Positions 1 to 5,655 of a DNA stretch of 7,547 nucleotides are shown here, piece after piece (within the stretch, counting starts at the first letter, position 1; each line of letters opens with the position of its first letter). The notes beneath the pieces are model-generated. The model did not search any database. It was not told the origin of the DNA and saw nothing but the letters and a program-made list of their open reading frames with translations. The DNA lies in the NCBI GenBank assembly GCA_003523545.1, contig DQAM01000134.1:1-7547 (forward strand), given 5' to 3'. The translations under genes were made by a program, and so were the position numbers. The stretch is from Dysgonomonas sp. Lineage in GTDB: Bacteria; Bacteroidota; Bacteroidia; Bacteroidales; Dysgonomonadaceae.

Positions 1-1
1 G

Positions 2-457
2 ATTATAATTATTTATCTGTTTACTATTTTGCTTTTGGAATCGTGCGGCTCCTCTGAAAATATCGGTGAAATAAGCAGGATAAAGAAATCTGTAGAATCT
101 GTAGAGATCCTTCTCAGCCGGTATGATAGCAATGTGCAAAGTGCAATTGATACCCGTAACTTCGGATATATATCATTGGTAAGTCAAGAAGCTGTCGATT
201 CGGCTGATATAGTTATAGAGAAATTAAAAATAATCGCGGAAACATCCTCAAATCCTGAGCTGGTGTACGCAGCCATATCTTATACAGAGGCTCTGCGGGA
301 AGTAATGATAGCCGAGGAAGCTTATTCTGCCTTGTCAGAATCGTTATCAAAAAAAGAAGCCAGGCAGATAGATAATAATTTTCTGGAGTCTTCGAAGAAA
401 GCGCAGCAGGCTTATGTCCGATATTCTTCCCTTTTAAAACAGCAATCTTTCCGGTAA
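2..457 (+). CDS. Small lipoprotein of unknown function, 5' end cut by window edge
   Basis: The open frame runs back to the window edge. The first visible residues (IIIIYLFTILLLESCG) are the hydrophobic core and lipobox of a lipoprotein signal peptide, with the lipidated cysteine at bases 44-46. The true start therefore lies before base 1, and the TTG at 29 is only an internal Leu codon. The mature part is about 137 residues, mostly helical and charged, with no enzymatic motif I recognise. After the Cys comes GSSEN, with no clear run of acidic residues like a Bacteroidetes surface-export signal, so outer- versus inner-leaflet location is open. It is followed after 19 bases by a second lipoprotein of similar size and then an HD phosphohydrolase, so the three are probably co-transcribed. 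A central Y-x-E-A helix resembles one in the next gene. Lipoprotein status is well supported; function is unknown. Confidence 0.8.
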   Translation: MIIIYLFTILLLESCGSSENIGEISRIKKSVESVEILLSRYDSNVQSAIDTRNFGYISLVSQEAVDSADIVIEKLKIIAETSSNPELVYAAISYTEALREVMIAEEAYSALSESLSKKEARQIDNNFLESSKKAQQAYVRYSSLLKQQSFR

Positions 458-476
458 TATAATCCGTCGTTTTTTA

Positions 477-977
477 ATGAATAGAAAAATATTAATATAT
501 TGCTTATTTGTATTACCCGTGTTTTTTTCGTGTGGAGGTTCGGACGCACTAAAGTATAACGATACATTAGCCCGGTATTACAACGAAACCGATAAATATG
601 TGGGTAATTTTTATAACAATGCGACCCGCTTATTGCAGGAAGATAAGCTTTCGGAGCTTCCCGGGTATAAAGATGCTGCCGTTGAAGGAATCAACAACTG
701 CATAGAAAAAGTAAACCGTCTTGAAAAACCGCAAGGCGCAGATGCTTTTCAAAAAGCGGTCGTTACCTACATGGAAGCGCAGATACATTATGTAAATACA
801 ATGAGCGATCAATATTCCAGGGTAACGAATGAGACTGCCGAATCCGATTTCAATTACATAGAGCAGGCTATAAATATAACGCTTAAAGACCGCACAGAAA
901 AAAATGAAGCTATTCTCGAAGCACAGAAGGATTTTGCCCGCAAACACAATTTTAAAATCAACGTAAGTGAAAAATAA
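477..977 (+). CDS. Small lipoprotein of unknown function
   Basis: This 166-residue protein starts at ATG with a textbook type II signal peptide: MNRK, a hydrophobic stretch at residues 5-16, then a lipobox FFSC with the lipidated Cys at 19. The mature protein should be anchored in the cell envelope facing the periplasm or outside. The rest is predicted to be helical (residues 25-160), rich in Tyr, Asn, Lys and Glu, with no catalytic motif I recognise and no transmembrane segment. A helix around residues 94-114 (AVVTYMEA, then YS) resembles one in the upstream lipoprotein, hinting at a diverged tandem duplicate. The last 11 bases overlap the GTG start of the HD-domain gene, so translation of the two is probably coupled. 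No Shine-Dalgarno site is evident, as is common in this phylum. It is a real gene; its job is unknown. Confidence 0.85.
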   Translation: MNRKILIYCLFVLPVFFSCGGSDALKYNDTLARYYNETDKYVGNFYNNATRLLQEDKLSELPGYKDAAVEGINNCIEKVNRLEKPQGADAFQKAVVTYMEAQIHYVNTMSDQYSRVTNETAESDFNYIEQAINITLKDRTEKNEAILEAQKDFARKHNFKINVSEK

Positions 978-2184
978 TAACCGTGTCGTAAACGATCCTG
1001 TTTTCGGCTTTATAACCATTCCGAACGACTTCATTGCTGAAATTATCGATCATCCCTATTTGCAGCGGTTAAGCAGGATCAAGCAGATGGGGTTGACTTC
1101 TTTTGCATTCCCGGGAGCGCAGCATACCCGTTTCCATCATACGCTCGGTGCTATGTACCTGATGCAGGAAGTTATAAGGAACTTACAGGCTAAAGGCTGT
1201 GAGATAACCGTGCAGGAGAGTGATGCCGCATTGGCTGCCATACTGCTTCATGATTTGGGACACGGTCCCTTTTCGCATGTATTGGAACATACCATTGTGC
1301 AGGGTATCAGCCACGAAGAAATTTCTCTGATGCTGATGCAAAAACTGAATGATGAATTTCAGGGCAGGCTTGACTTATGTATTTCCATTTTTAAAGGGGA
1401 TTATCCTAAGAAATTTTTGCACCAGCTGGTGAGCGGACAACTCGATGTCGACCGTCTGGACTATCTGCGTCGTGATTGCTTCTTTTCCGGGGTTAGTGAA
1501 GGTAATATCGGTTCGGAACGTATAATCAAGATACTAGATGTAAAAGACAATACTCTGGTAGTGGAATCGAAAGGGATATATTCTATCGAAAACTTCCTGC
1601 TGTCCAGAAGGTTGATGTACTGGCAGGTATACCATCACAAGACGGCTATTGCCGCCGAGAATTTATTGATAAATATTTTACGCAGGGCTAAATTATTGAT
1701 GCGCAACGGCAAGGATTTATTTGCATCTCCTTCATTAGCTTATTTTCTGAAAAACGACATAAATAAAAGTTCTTTTAATGACAGTTCTTTGAAGAACTTT
1801 ATATCTCTCGACGATTCGGATATTATCAGTGCGCTGAAAGTATGGTCGGAAGATACAGATAAAGTATTAAGCCTGCTTAGCAAGGCGTTCATAAACCGGC
1901 ATCTTTTTAAGATAGAAATGCAGGAAGAACCTGTTGGTGAAGATAAGTTGCAAAGATATATCGATGAATATAAAAAGCTTTTCGGCTTAAGCGGAGAAGA
2001 AGCATCTTATCTCGTTTCGTCGGGGAGTATAACCACAGATATATACAATCAGGCAGATGCTAGTATCGATATACTGTATAAAGACGGCAGTATCAAAAGT
2101 ATATCGGAAGTTTCCGAATTGTTGAATATACAACTTTTGTCAAAAAAAGCAGAGAAATATTATTTCTGCTATCTGGCTATTTGA
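967..2184 (+). CDS. HD-domain phosphohydrolase, dGTPase/SAMHD1-like family
   Basis: This 405-residue protein belongs to the HD superfamily (COG1078-type), whose characterised members hydrolyse dNTPs to deoxynucleoside and triphosphate. The metal-binding set H...HD...D is complete: H58 in RFHHTLGAM, H95-D96 in LLHDLGHGPFSH, and D162 in QLDVDRLDYLRRD, in the same order and local context as SAMHD1 H167, H206/D207 and D311. HD core is about residues 45-175; the remainder is a helical C-terminal region of unknown role. The length is normal for Bacteroidetes homologues. The start is GTG at 967, because no in-frame ATG precedes the conserved NDPVFGF segment (residues 9-15); this gives an 11-base overlap with the upstream lipoprotein. 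Cytoplasmic, as no signal peptide or membrane helix is seen. The family is clear; dNTP substrate and any allosteric control are inferred from relatives. Confidence 0.9.
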   Translation: MKNNNRVVNDPVFGFITIPNDFIAEIIDHPYLQRLSRIKQMGLTSFAFPGAQHTRFHHTLGAMYLMQEVIRNLQAKGCEITVQESDAALAAILLHDLGHGPFSHVLEHTIVQGISHEEISLMLMQKLNDEFQGRLDLCISIFKGDYPKKFLHQLVSGQLDVDRLDYLRRDCFFSGVSEGNIGSERIIKILDVKDNTLVVESKGIYSIENFLLSRRLMYWQVYHHKTAIAAENLLINILRRAKLLMRNGKDLFASPSLAYFLKNDINKSSFNDSSLKNFISLDDSDIISALKVWSEDTDKVLSLLSKAFINRHLFKIEMQEEPVGEDKLQRYIDEYKKLFGLSGEEASYLVSSGSITTDIYNQADASIDILYKDGSIKSISEVSELLNIQLLSKKAEKYYFCYLAI

Positions 2185-2211
2185 AGCCTTTCTTTTATTG
2201 TGTAAATTTGT
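2180..2211 (+). promoter_or_regulatory. Bacteroidetes-type promoter for recR
   Basis: A -33 element TTTG (2180-2183) and a -7 element TAAATTTGT (2203-2211) are separated by exactly 19 bases, matching the published Bacteroides consensus TTTG, 19-20 bases, TAnnTTTG. The -33 box overlaps the HD gene stop codon. Transcription would start near 2215-2220, giving a leader of roughly 25 bases before recR. This separates the recR operon from the upstream genes, although read-through remains possible since no hairpin terminator is visible in the gap. Confidence 0.65.
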
Positions 2212-2241
2212 TTTCCTTTAATATGAAATGAGGAATATCCA

Positions 2242-2865
2242 ATGATTCAAAAATATCCGTCGGTATTGTTAGAAAATGCCGTGAATGAATTTGCCAAACT
2301 GCCCGGGGTAGGCCGTAAGACAGCTTTAAGGTTGGTTTTGCATATGCTCCGTCAGAGTGAAAATAGTGTCGAAAGTTTTTCATCGGCGATACTTACCCTG
2401 AAAAAAGAAGTGAAATATTGCAAGTCTTGTTATAATATATCCGATGACGACATTTGTCCGATTTGTGCTAATCCGGCACGTAACAAGTCCCAGATTTGCG
2501 TAGTGGAAAATATAAAAGAAGTGATGGCTATAGAAAATACTTCCCAATTTAAGGGATTGTATCATGTCTTAGGAGGAATTATTTCTCCCATAGATGGTAT
2601 AGGGCCGGGCGATTTGCAGATAGAGAGCCTGGTCGACCGTATATCCCGGGGTGGCATAGATGAAGTTATTCTGGCGCTTAGTACCACCATGGAAGGAGAT
2701 ACTACCAATTTCTATATTTACAAAAAGCTTGCCCCCTTCGATGTTAAAGTAACTATGATAGCAAGAGGGATATCTATAGGAGATGAGATAGAATATGCAG
2801 ATGAAATCACTCTCGGGCGCTCTATCATCAATCGTACATTGTTCAACGAATCTTTTAACTTATAA
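2242..2865 (+). CDS. recR: Recombination mediator protein RecR
   Basis: This 207-residue protein has the full RecR layout: a helix-hairpin-helix at about 19-31 ([13 protein letters not shown]), a four-cysteine zinc finger (C60, C63, C72, C75), a Toprim domain from about 85 to 180 ([28 protein letters not shown]), and the C-terminal [17 protein letters not shown] segment (174-190) typical of the family. RecR forms a DNA-clamping ring and, with RecO (and RecF), loads RecA onto SSB-coated single-stranded DNA during gap repair. Length is close to the usual 200 residues. Start is ATG at 2242, preceded by AGGA at 2231-2234 with suitable spacing; the nearby ATG at 2223 runs into a stop after one codon. 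It is first in a probable four-gene unit and has its own promoter. Some Toprim positions vary ([12 protein letters not shown] in place of the common ATNPTxEGEAT), but all domains are intact. Confidence 0.97.
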   Translation: MIQKYPSVLLENAVNEFAKLPGVGRKTALRLVLHMLRQSENSVESFSSAILTLKKEVKYCKSCYNISDDDICPICANPARNKSQICVVENIKEVMAIENTSQFKGLYHVLGGIISPIDGIGPGDLQIESLVDRISRGGIDEVILALSTTMEGDTTNFYIYKKLAPFDVKVTMIARGISIGDEIEYADEITLGRSIINRTLFNESFNL

Positions 2866-2885
2866 TTCAGAAAAAGAACAATATC

Positions 2886-3308
2886 ATGATTGACAAAATG
2901 ATAAAACAATTTCGCGGAGTATTTGTGCTTTCCCTTTTATTTGCAGTATTAACTCTGATAGCAGACGCGTTATACAACTTGAAAGTTATTCCTGCTGATA
3001 ATCCCGTGCTTGAGCGGTGGGGGATTATAATTACCCTGTTTGGTATCTTCGGTGCCCTGAAAGTTTTTCATCCTACGTTGAAAAAGTCAGAGAAGGTTAA
3101 TAAAGAGACAGCGCTAAAAAAATACGCTTCCAAATATTACCTGCGTTTGTTTTTCTTGCTGGCTATATATATATTCAATCTTGTAAGTTTGCACGTTACA
3201 GGGATTAAAAACTTTATCTTTTTAGGAATCATTACTATATTTGCATTATTGTTTTGTGCGCCTAACAAAGAAAATATTGAAAACGAAACACAGGTCAATC
3301 CGGATTGA
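2886..3308 (+). CDS. Small four-helix membrane protein of unknown function
   Basis: This 140-residue protein begins at ATG 20 bases after recR. Four hydrophobic stretches fit transmembrane helices at about 11-29, 45-61, 86-104 and 108-124. The loop between helices 2 and 3 (62-85) is strongly basic (many Lys), so by the positive-inside rule it and both termini should face the cytoplasm. The C-terminal tail from 126 is polar and Asn/Glu rich. I recognise no family motif. Its position inside a tight recR-HAD-GNAT gene string suggests co-transcription but says little about function; nothing in the protein links it to recombination. The codon use and base composition look like the neighbours, so no sign of recent transfer. 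Confidence 0.85.
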   Translation: MIDKMIKQFRGVFVLSLLFAVLTLIADALYNLKVIPADNPVLERWGIIITLFGIFGALKVFHPTLKKSEKVNKETALKKYASKYYLRLFFLLAIYIFNLVSLHVTGIKNFIFLGIITIFALLFCAPNKENIENETQVNPD

Positions 3309-3329
3309 CATTCAACAAATTAAATAATT

Positions 3330-3782
3330 ATGATAATAGCGGTTGATTTTGACGGAACCATTGTAGAGCATGAATATCCCCGTATAGGTGCGCCTGTACC
3401 TTTTGCTATCGAAACTCTTCTACGATTGCAGAGAGACGGGCATGTACTCATATTGTGGACAGTGCGCGAAGGAGACTTGCTGCAGGAGGCAATAGATTAT
3501 TGTACTTCAAAAGGATTGACATTTTATGCGGCTAATAAGAATCATCCCGAAGAAGACAGGTCAAAGGCGGCCCGGAAACTCACTTCCGATCTGTTTATAG
3601 ACGACCGCAACGTAGGCGGACTTCCTGACTGGGGAGTAATATACAATGCCGTGAAAGCAGCGGAGAGGGGAGAATACAGCTTCGACCAGATCATGATGTC
3701 AGCCGGGGAGAACCAGCAAAGAAAACGCAAGAAGAATTTCTTTATCCGTTTGGGAGAGATGTTCGAACGTGACGGATATTGA
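3330..3782 (+). CDS. Small HAD-fold hydrolase, BT_0820-like
   Basis: This 150-residue protein is a compact HAD-superfamily phosphatase-like enzyme. Motif I is VDFDGTI with nucleophile D6 and acid/base D8, motif II is ILWTVREG (T44), candidate motif III lysines are K79 or K83, and motif IV is LFIDDRNVGG (D91, D92). All catalytic positions are present, so it is probably an active Mg2+-dependent phosphohydrolase; the substrate is unknown. There is little room for a cap domain, which in this superfamily often goes with macromolecular or bulky substrates. From memory it resembles B. thetaiotaomicron BT_0820, a structural-genomics target. The C-terminus carries a basic patch (RKRKK, 131-135) and an amphipathic end (NFFIRLGEMF). 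It starts at ATG, 21 bases after the membrane protein, and ends one base before the most likely start of the acetyltransferase. Confidence 0.88.
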   Translation: MIIAVDFDGTIVEHEYPRIGAPVPFAIETLLRLQRDGHVLILWTVREGDLLQEAIDYCTSKGLTFYAANKNHPEEDRSKAARKLTSDLFIDDRNVGGLPDWGVIYNAVKAAERGEYSFDQIMMSAGENQQRKRKKNFFIRLGEMFERDGY

Positions 3783-3783
3783 T

Positions 3784-4326
3784 ATGCATCTCCACAATGA
3801 TATAATAAGGCTGAGGGCACTCGAGCCTGAAGACCTTCAAATTCTCTATGAATGGGAAAATGACACCGCCTTATGGATTCATGGCAATACTCTGTCTCCA
3901 TATTCCAGGATGGCGCTTCGCCAGTATATTTCCGATACGCAGCAGCAGGATATCTACCAGGCCAAACAATTGAGGTTGATGATAGAATCAAAGCAAGACA
4001 CAGACAACAGCGTTATCGGCACCATCGATTTATACGACTTTGATTTTCACCACAAACGTGCGGGTATAGGTATATTGGTCGCACAAGAGTACCGCAATGC
4101 AGGGATTGCATCGCAGGCGTTGAACCTTATCCGGGAATATGCATTTTCATTCCTGCACATCCATCAGCTATATGCCTATATCGCGCAAGATAATGAATTC
4201 AGCATACGCCTCTTCGAGAAATGCGGATATAATCAATGCGGTTTACTGGAAGATTGGATAGTGTATGACCGAATCTACAAGGATGTATATATATACCAGC
4301 TTATTAGTGAGGGAGATAACCGTTGA
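3784..4326 (+). CDS. GNAT N-acetyltransferase, RimJ/RimL type
   Basis: This protein of about 180 residues has the acetyltransferase_3 (RimJ/RimL/SpeG-like) layout: N-terminal IIRLRALEPEDLQILYEWEND (7-27), a beta strand SVIGTIDLYDFD, the acetyl-CoA motif A GIGILVAQEYRNAGIASQAL (94-113, with the R-x-x-G-x-A pyrophosphate loop at 104-109) and motif B NEFSIRLFEKCGY (137-149). It should transfer acetyl from acetyl-CoA to an amine; the acceptor (protein N-terminus, polyamine or metabolite) cannot be told. I chose ATG at 3784, one base after the HAD stop, because family members usually begin a few residues before IIRLRALE. A GTG at 3769 would add five residues (MTDID), overlap the HAD gene by 14 bases and sit behind a GGGAGAG at 3752-3758, so it remains possible. 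Last gene of the recR unit; it converges with the regulator gene 22 bases away. Confidence 0.9.
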   Translation: MHLHNDIIRLRALEPEDLQILYEWENDTALWIHGNTLSPYSRMALRQYISDTQQQDIYQAKQLRLMIESKQDTDNSVIGTIDLYDFDFHHKRAGIGILVAQEYRNAGIASQALNLIREYAFSFLHIHQLYAYIAQDNEFSIRLFEKCGYNQCGLLEDWIVYDRIYKDVYIYQLISEGDNR

Positions 4327-4348
4327 CAATGTTTTTATTTTTGAAATC

Positions 4349-5137
4349 TTATTGAAAAGTCCAGGCCATTAATTGTTCGTCGTTCTCTAAGGCTTTCATG
4401 TATCTTTCCGTATTAAAGCTATACAAATAGGGTGATTTATGAGCGCCTTTTTTCTTCTTTTCTTCCAGTTTCGTGATCAATCCCGTAGATAAGATTTTAC
4501 GTTGGAAGTTGCGCCTGTCTAATTCATACCCTAAGAATTTTTCGTAAATAATGCGCATCTCCGGCATGGTAAATTTCTCAGGAAGAAGAGCGAAAGCTAA
4601 AGGTAGATACCCAATCCTTTGTTTTATCGAAAGAAATGATTTCTCAATTACTTCATTATGCTCGAAATAGAGGTCCGGAACATTATGTATGTCGAACCAT
4701 TCTATTTCTTCTATCTCGGTTTCTTTATTAATTGCTACATCGTCATACCTTACAAAAACATAGTATCCCATAAAAGCTGTATACCTGAGAAAACTATGTG
4801 ATCCCTTAGGATCGTAACCCATTAGAGACAATAACTTACAATGCTTCTCGTAATCGAAACGGTCATATTTACCAAAAAGATGGAACTGGCTTATATGGAA
4901 CTCATCCAGATTTGTTTTCTCTTTTACAAGTTTATACGCGGTTTCGTCCGCACCCTCTTCGAGCAGAACAAAAGCCCAGGGTAACATCCATTTCGATGTA
5001 CCCTTTCTTTTTACCAGCAATATTTTTATAACTTCCTCGTGAAAAGCAAAAATTACATTACCTACGACGAGATTAACGGTTAGTATATTATTCAACTCTG
5101 ACAGATTGTTATTATCCACCGTTTTTTGATGTTGCAT
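4349..5137 (-). CDS. Nudix-fold transcriptional regulator, NrtR/AraR-like, with degenerate Nudix box
   Basis: This 262-residue protein has an N-terminal Nudix fold (about 20-155) and a C-terminal winged-helix domain (about 172-245, with LLPEKFTMPEMRIIYEKFLG, DRRNF and a Pro-Tyr-Leu-Tyr wing end), the architecture of NrtR and of Bacteroides AraR. The Nudix box is at 52-77: it keeps E61 and E73 but has A55 for Gly, K69-L70 for Arg-Glu, K74 for the last Glu and N76 for Gly. Two of three expected metal-ligand glutamates are gone, so it probably senses a ligand without hydrolysing it, as reported for AraR. The ligand is unknown: neighbours are not sugar or NAD genes. An insertion of about 35 residues (90-122, YDRFDYEKHCKLLSLMGYDP) may shape the pocket. 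ATG at 5137 follows an AGGTGA Shine-Dalgarno (5142-5147). It has its own promoter, overlapped by an inverted repeat, suggesting autoregulation. Confidence 0.85.
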   Translation of the reverse strand: MQHQKTVDNNNLSELNNILTVNLVVGNVIFAFHEEVIKILLVKRKGTSKWMLPWAFVLLEEGADETAYKLVKEKTNLDEFHISQFHLFGKYDRFDYEKHCKLLSLMGYDPKGSHSFLRYTAFMGYYVFVRYDDVAINKETEIEEIEWFDIHNVPDLYFEHNEVIEKSFLSIKQRIGYLPLAFALLPEKFTMPEMRIIYEKFLGYELDRRNFQRKILSTGLITKLEEKKKKGAHKSPYLYSFNTERYMKALENDEQLMAWTFQ

Positions 5138-5141
5138 GTTT

Positions 5142-5147
5142 TCACCT
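5142..5147 (-). promoter_or_regulatory. Shine-Dalgarno site of the Nudix-type regulator
   Basis: AGGTGA on the minus strand lies four bases before the ATG at 5137. It is the clearest ribosome-binding site in the window, where most genes have weak ones, and it fixes the start of this gene. Confidence 0.6.
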
Positions 5148-5168
5148 ATTATATTTCATAAAGTTCAA

Positions 5169-5187
5169 ATATCTTATACAAAGATAT
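5169..5187. promoter_or_regulatory. Perfect 7-5-7 inverted repeat, candidate operator of the Nudix-type regulator
   Basis: Plus-strand ATATCTT (5169-5175), a 5-base spacer ATACA and AAGATAT (5181-5187) form a perfect inverted repeat with 7-base arms. It lies 32 bases upstream of the regulator start and covers the whole -7 element, so a dimer bound here would block transcription. NrtR/AraR-type regulators bind palindromes of about 20 bases as dimers. The A+T-rich composition raises the odds of chance occurrence, and a hairpin role in RNA is unlikely since the repeat straddles the expected transcription start. Confidence 0.5.
5178..5186 (-). promoter_or_regulatory. Bacteroidetes -7 promoter element of the Nudix-type regulator
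   Basis: Minus-strand TATCTTTGT matches TAnnTTTG exactly. The -33 side is weak: the best match is TTTC at 5208-5211, 21 bases upstream. The weak -33 box would fit a promoter that depends on, or is tuned by, a regulator. The leader to the ATG would be about 30-35 bases. Confidence 0.5.
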
Positions 5188-5211
5188 ATAGAAATAAAGT
5201 TATTTTGGAAA

Positions 5212-5637
5212 TTAGTCTTCGATAAATTCTGAATTTTCCATTCGGGAAGAATCTGTAAAAAGAATCATTCCGGTCTTCATCTTTTTGTATTTCAGTTTCT
5301 TATAGAAGCCTTCCTTGCCGGGAGAGGCATATAAAATAAAATTACAAGAAGGTGTTTTTTCCATTAACTCCAGTACGATCTTTCTACCTAAACCAATGCC
5401 TTGATAAGCAGGATCTATTGCAATATCGTAAAGTGCGGATTGCCTGATGCCGTCCGATATGGAACGTCCGATACCTATTAACTTATCTTCATCATATACA
5501 AATATTACAGCGTAACTGTTTTCGAAAGAGAGTTGATGCTTTTCTGTTTCCACAGCAGACATTCCCACTTCGGCTAATAGATTCTTAACTCTTTTCCAGT
5601 CTACGTTATGACAATCGTATTGAAAACGCAAATCCAT
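5212..5637 (-). CDS. GNAT-family N-acetyltransferase
   Basis: This 141-residue protein is a minimal single-domain GNAT enzyme. It shows the central beta strands (AVIFVYDEDKLIGIGRSIS, 43-61), motif A with ALYDIAIDPAYQGIGLGRKI (68-87) containing the Q-x-x-G-x-G acetyl-CoA loop at 79-84, and the late FYKKLKYKKMKTGM segment (111-124) that closes the fold. The gene starts at ATG only 18 bases after the helicase stop and is on the same strand, so it is probably translated from the helicase transcript; no promoter was seen in the gap. The acceptor substrate is unknown. It is unrelated in subfamily to the acetyltransferase on the plus strand: this one is of the short YitI/GNA1-like kind, that one RimJ/RimL-like. 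Confidence 0.88.
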   Translation of the reverse strand: MDLRFQYDCHNVDWKRVKNLLAEVGMSAVETEKHQLSFENSYAVIFVYDEDKLIGIGRSISDGIRQSALYDIAIDPAYQGIGLGRKIVLELMEKTPSCNFILYASPGKEGFYKKLKYKKMKTGMILFTDSSRMENSEFIED

Positions 5638-5655
5638 ATTCTGTGTTTTAAGGTT

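Noticed and set aside
29..31. TTG as the start of the first lipoprotein
   Set aside because: It lies within the hydrophobic core of a signal peptide that stays open back to base 2, leaving too few residues before the lipobox; the real start is upstream of the window.
630..1034. 134-codon open frame on the minus strand
   Set aside because: It is antisense to the second lipoprotein and the HD start; its Phe/Ile-rich translation reflects A+T-rich coding sequence read backwards.
3542..3991. 149-codon open frame on the minus strand
   Set aside because: It lies wholly antisense to the HAD and acetyltransferase genes, which have clear motifs, and its translation shows no family features.
4285..4296. 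12-base palindrome GTATATATATAC
   Set aside because: It encodes conserved-looking beta-strand residues (DVYIYQL) at the end of the acetyltransferase and is a simple TA run; no evidence of a regulatory role.
967..4326. Defence or nucleotide-signalling island built from the HD, RecR, HAD and GNAT genes
   Set aside because: Each protein has a common housekeeping-type family, base composition is even across the window, and there are no mobile-element, toxin-antitoxin or effector features to support a defence system.
4327..4348. Terminator between the converging genes
   Set aside because: The 22-base gap has T-rich sequence but no convincing GC-rich hairpin on either strand.
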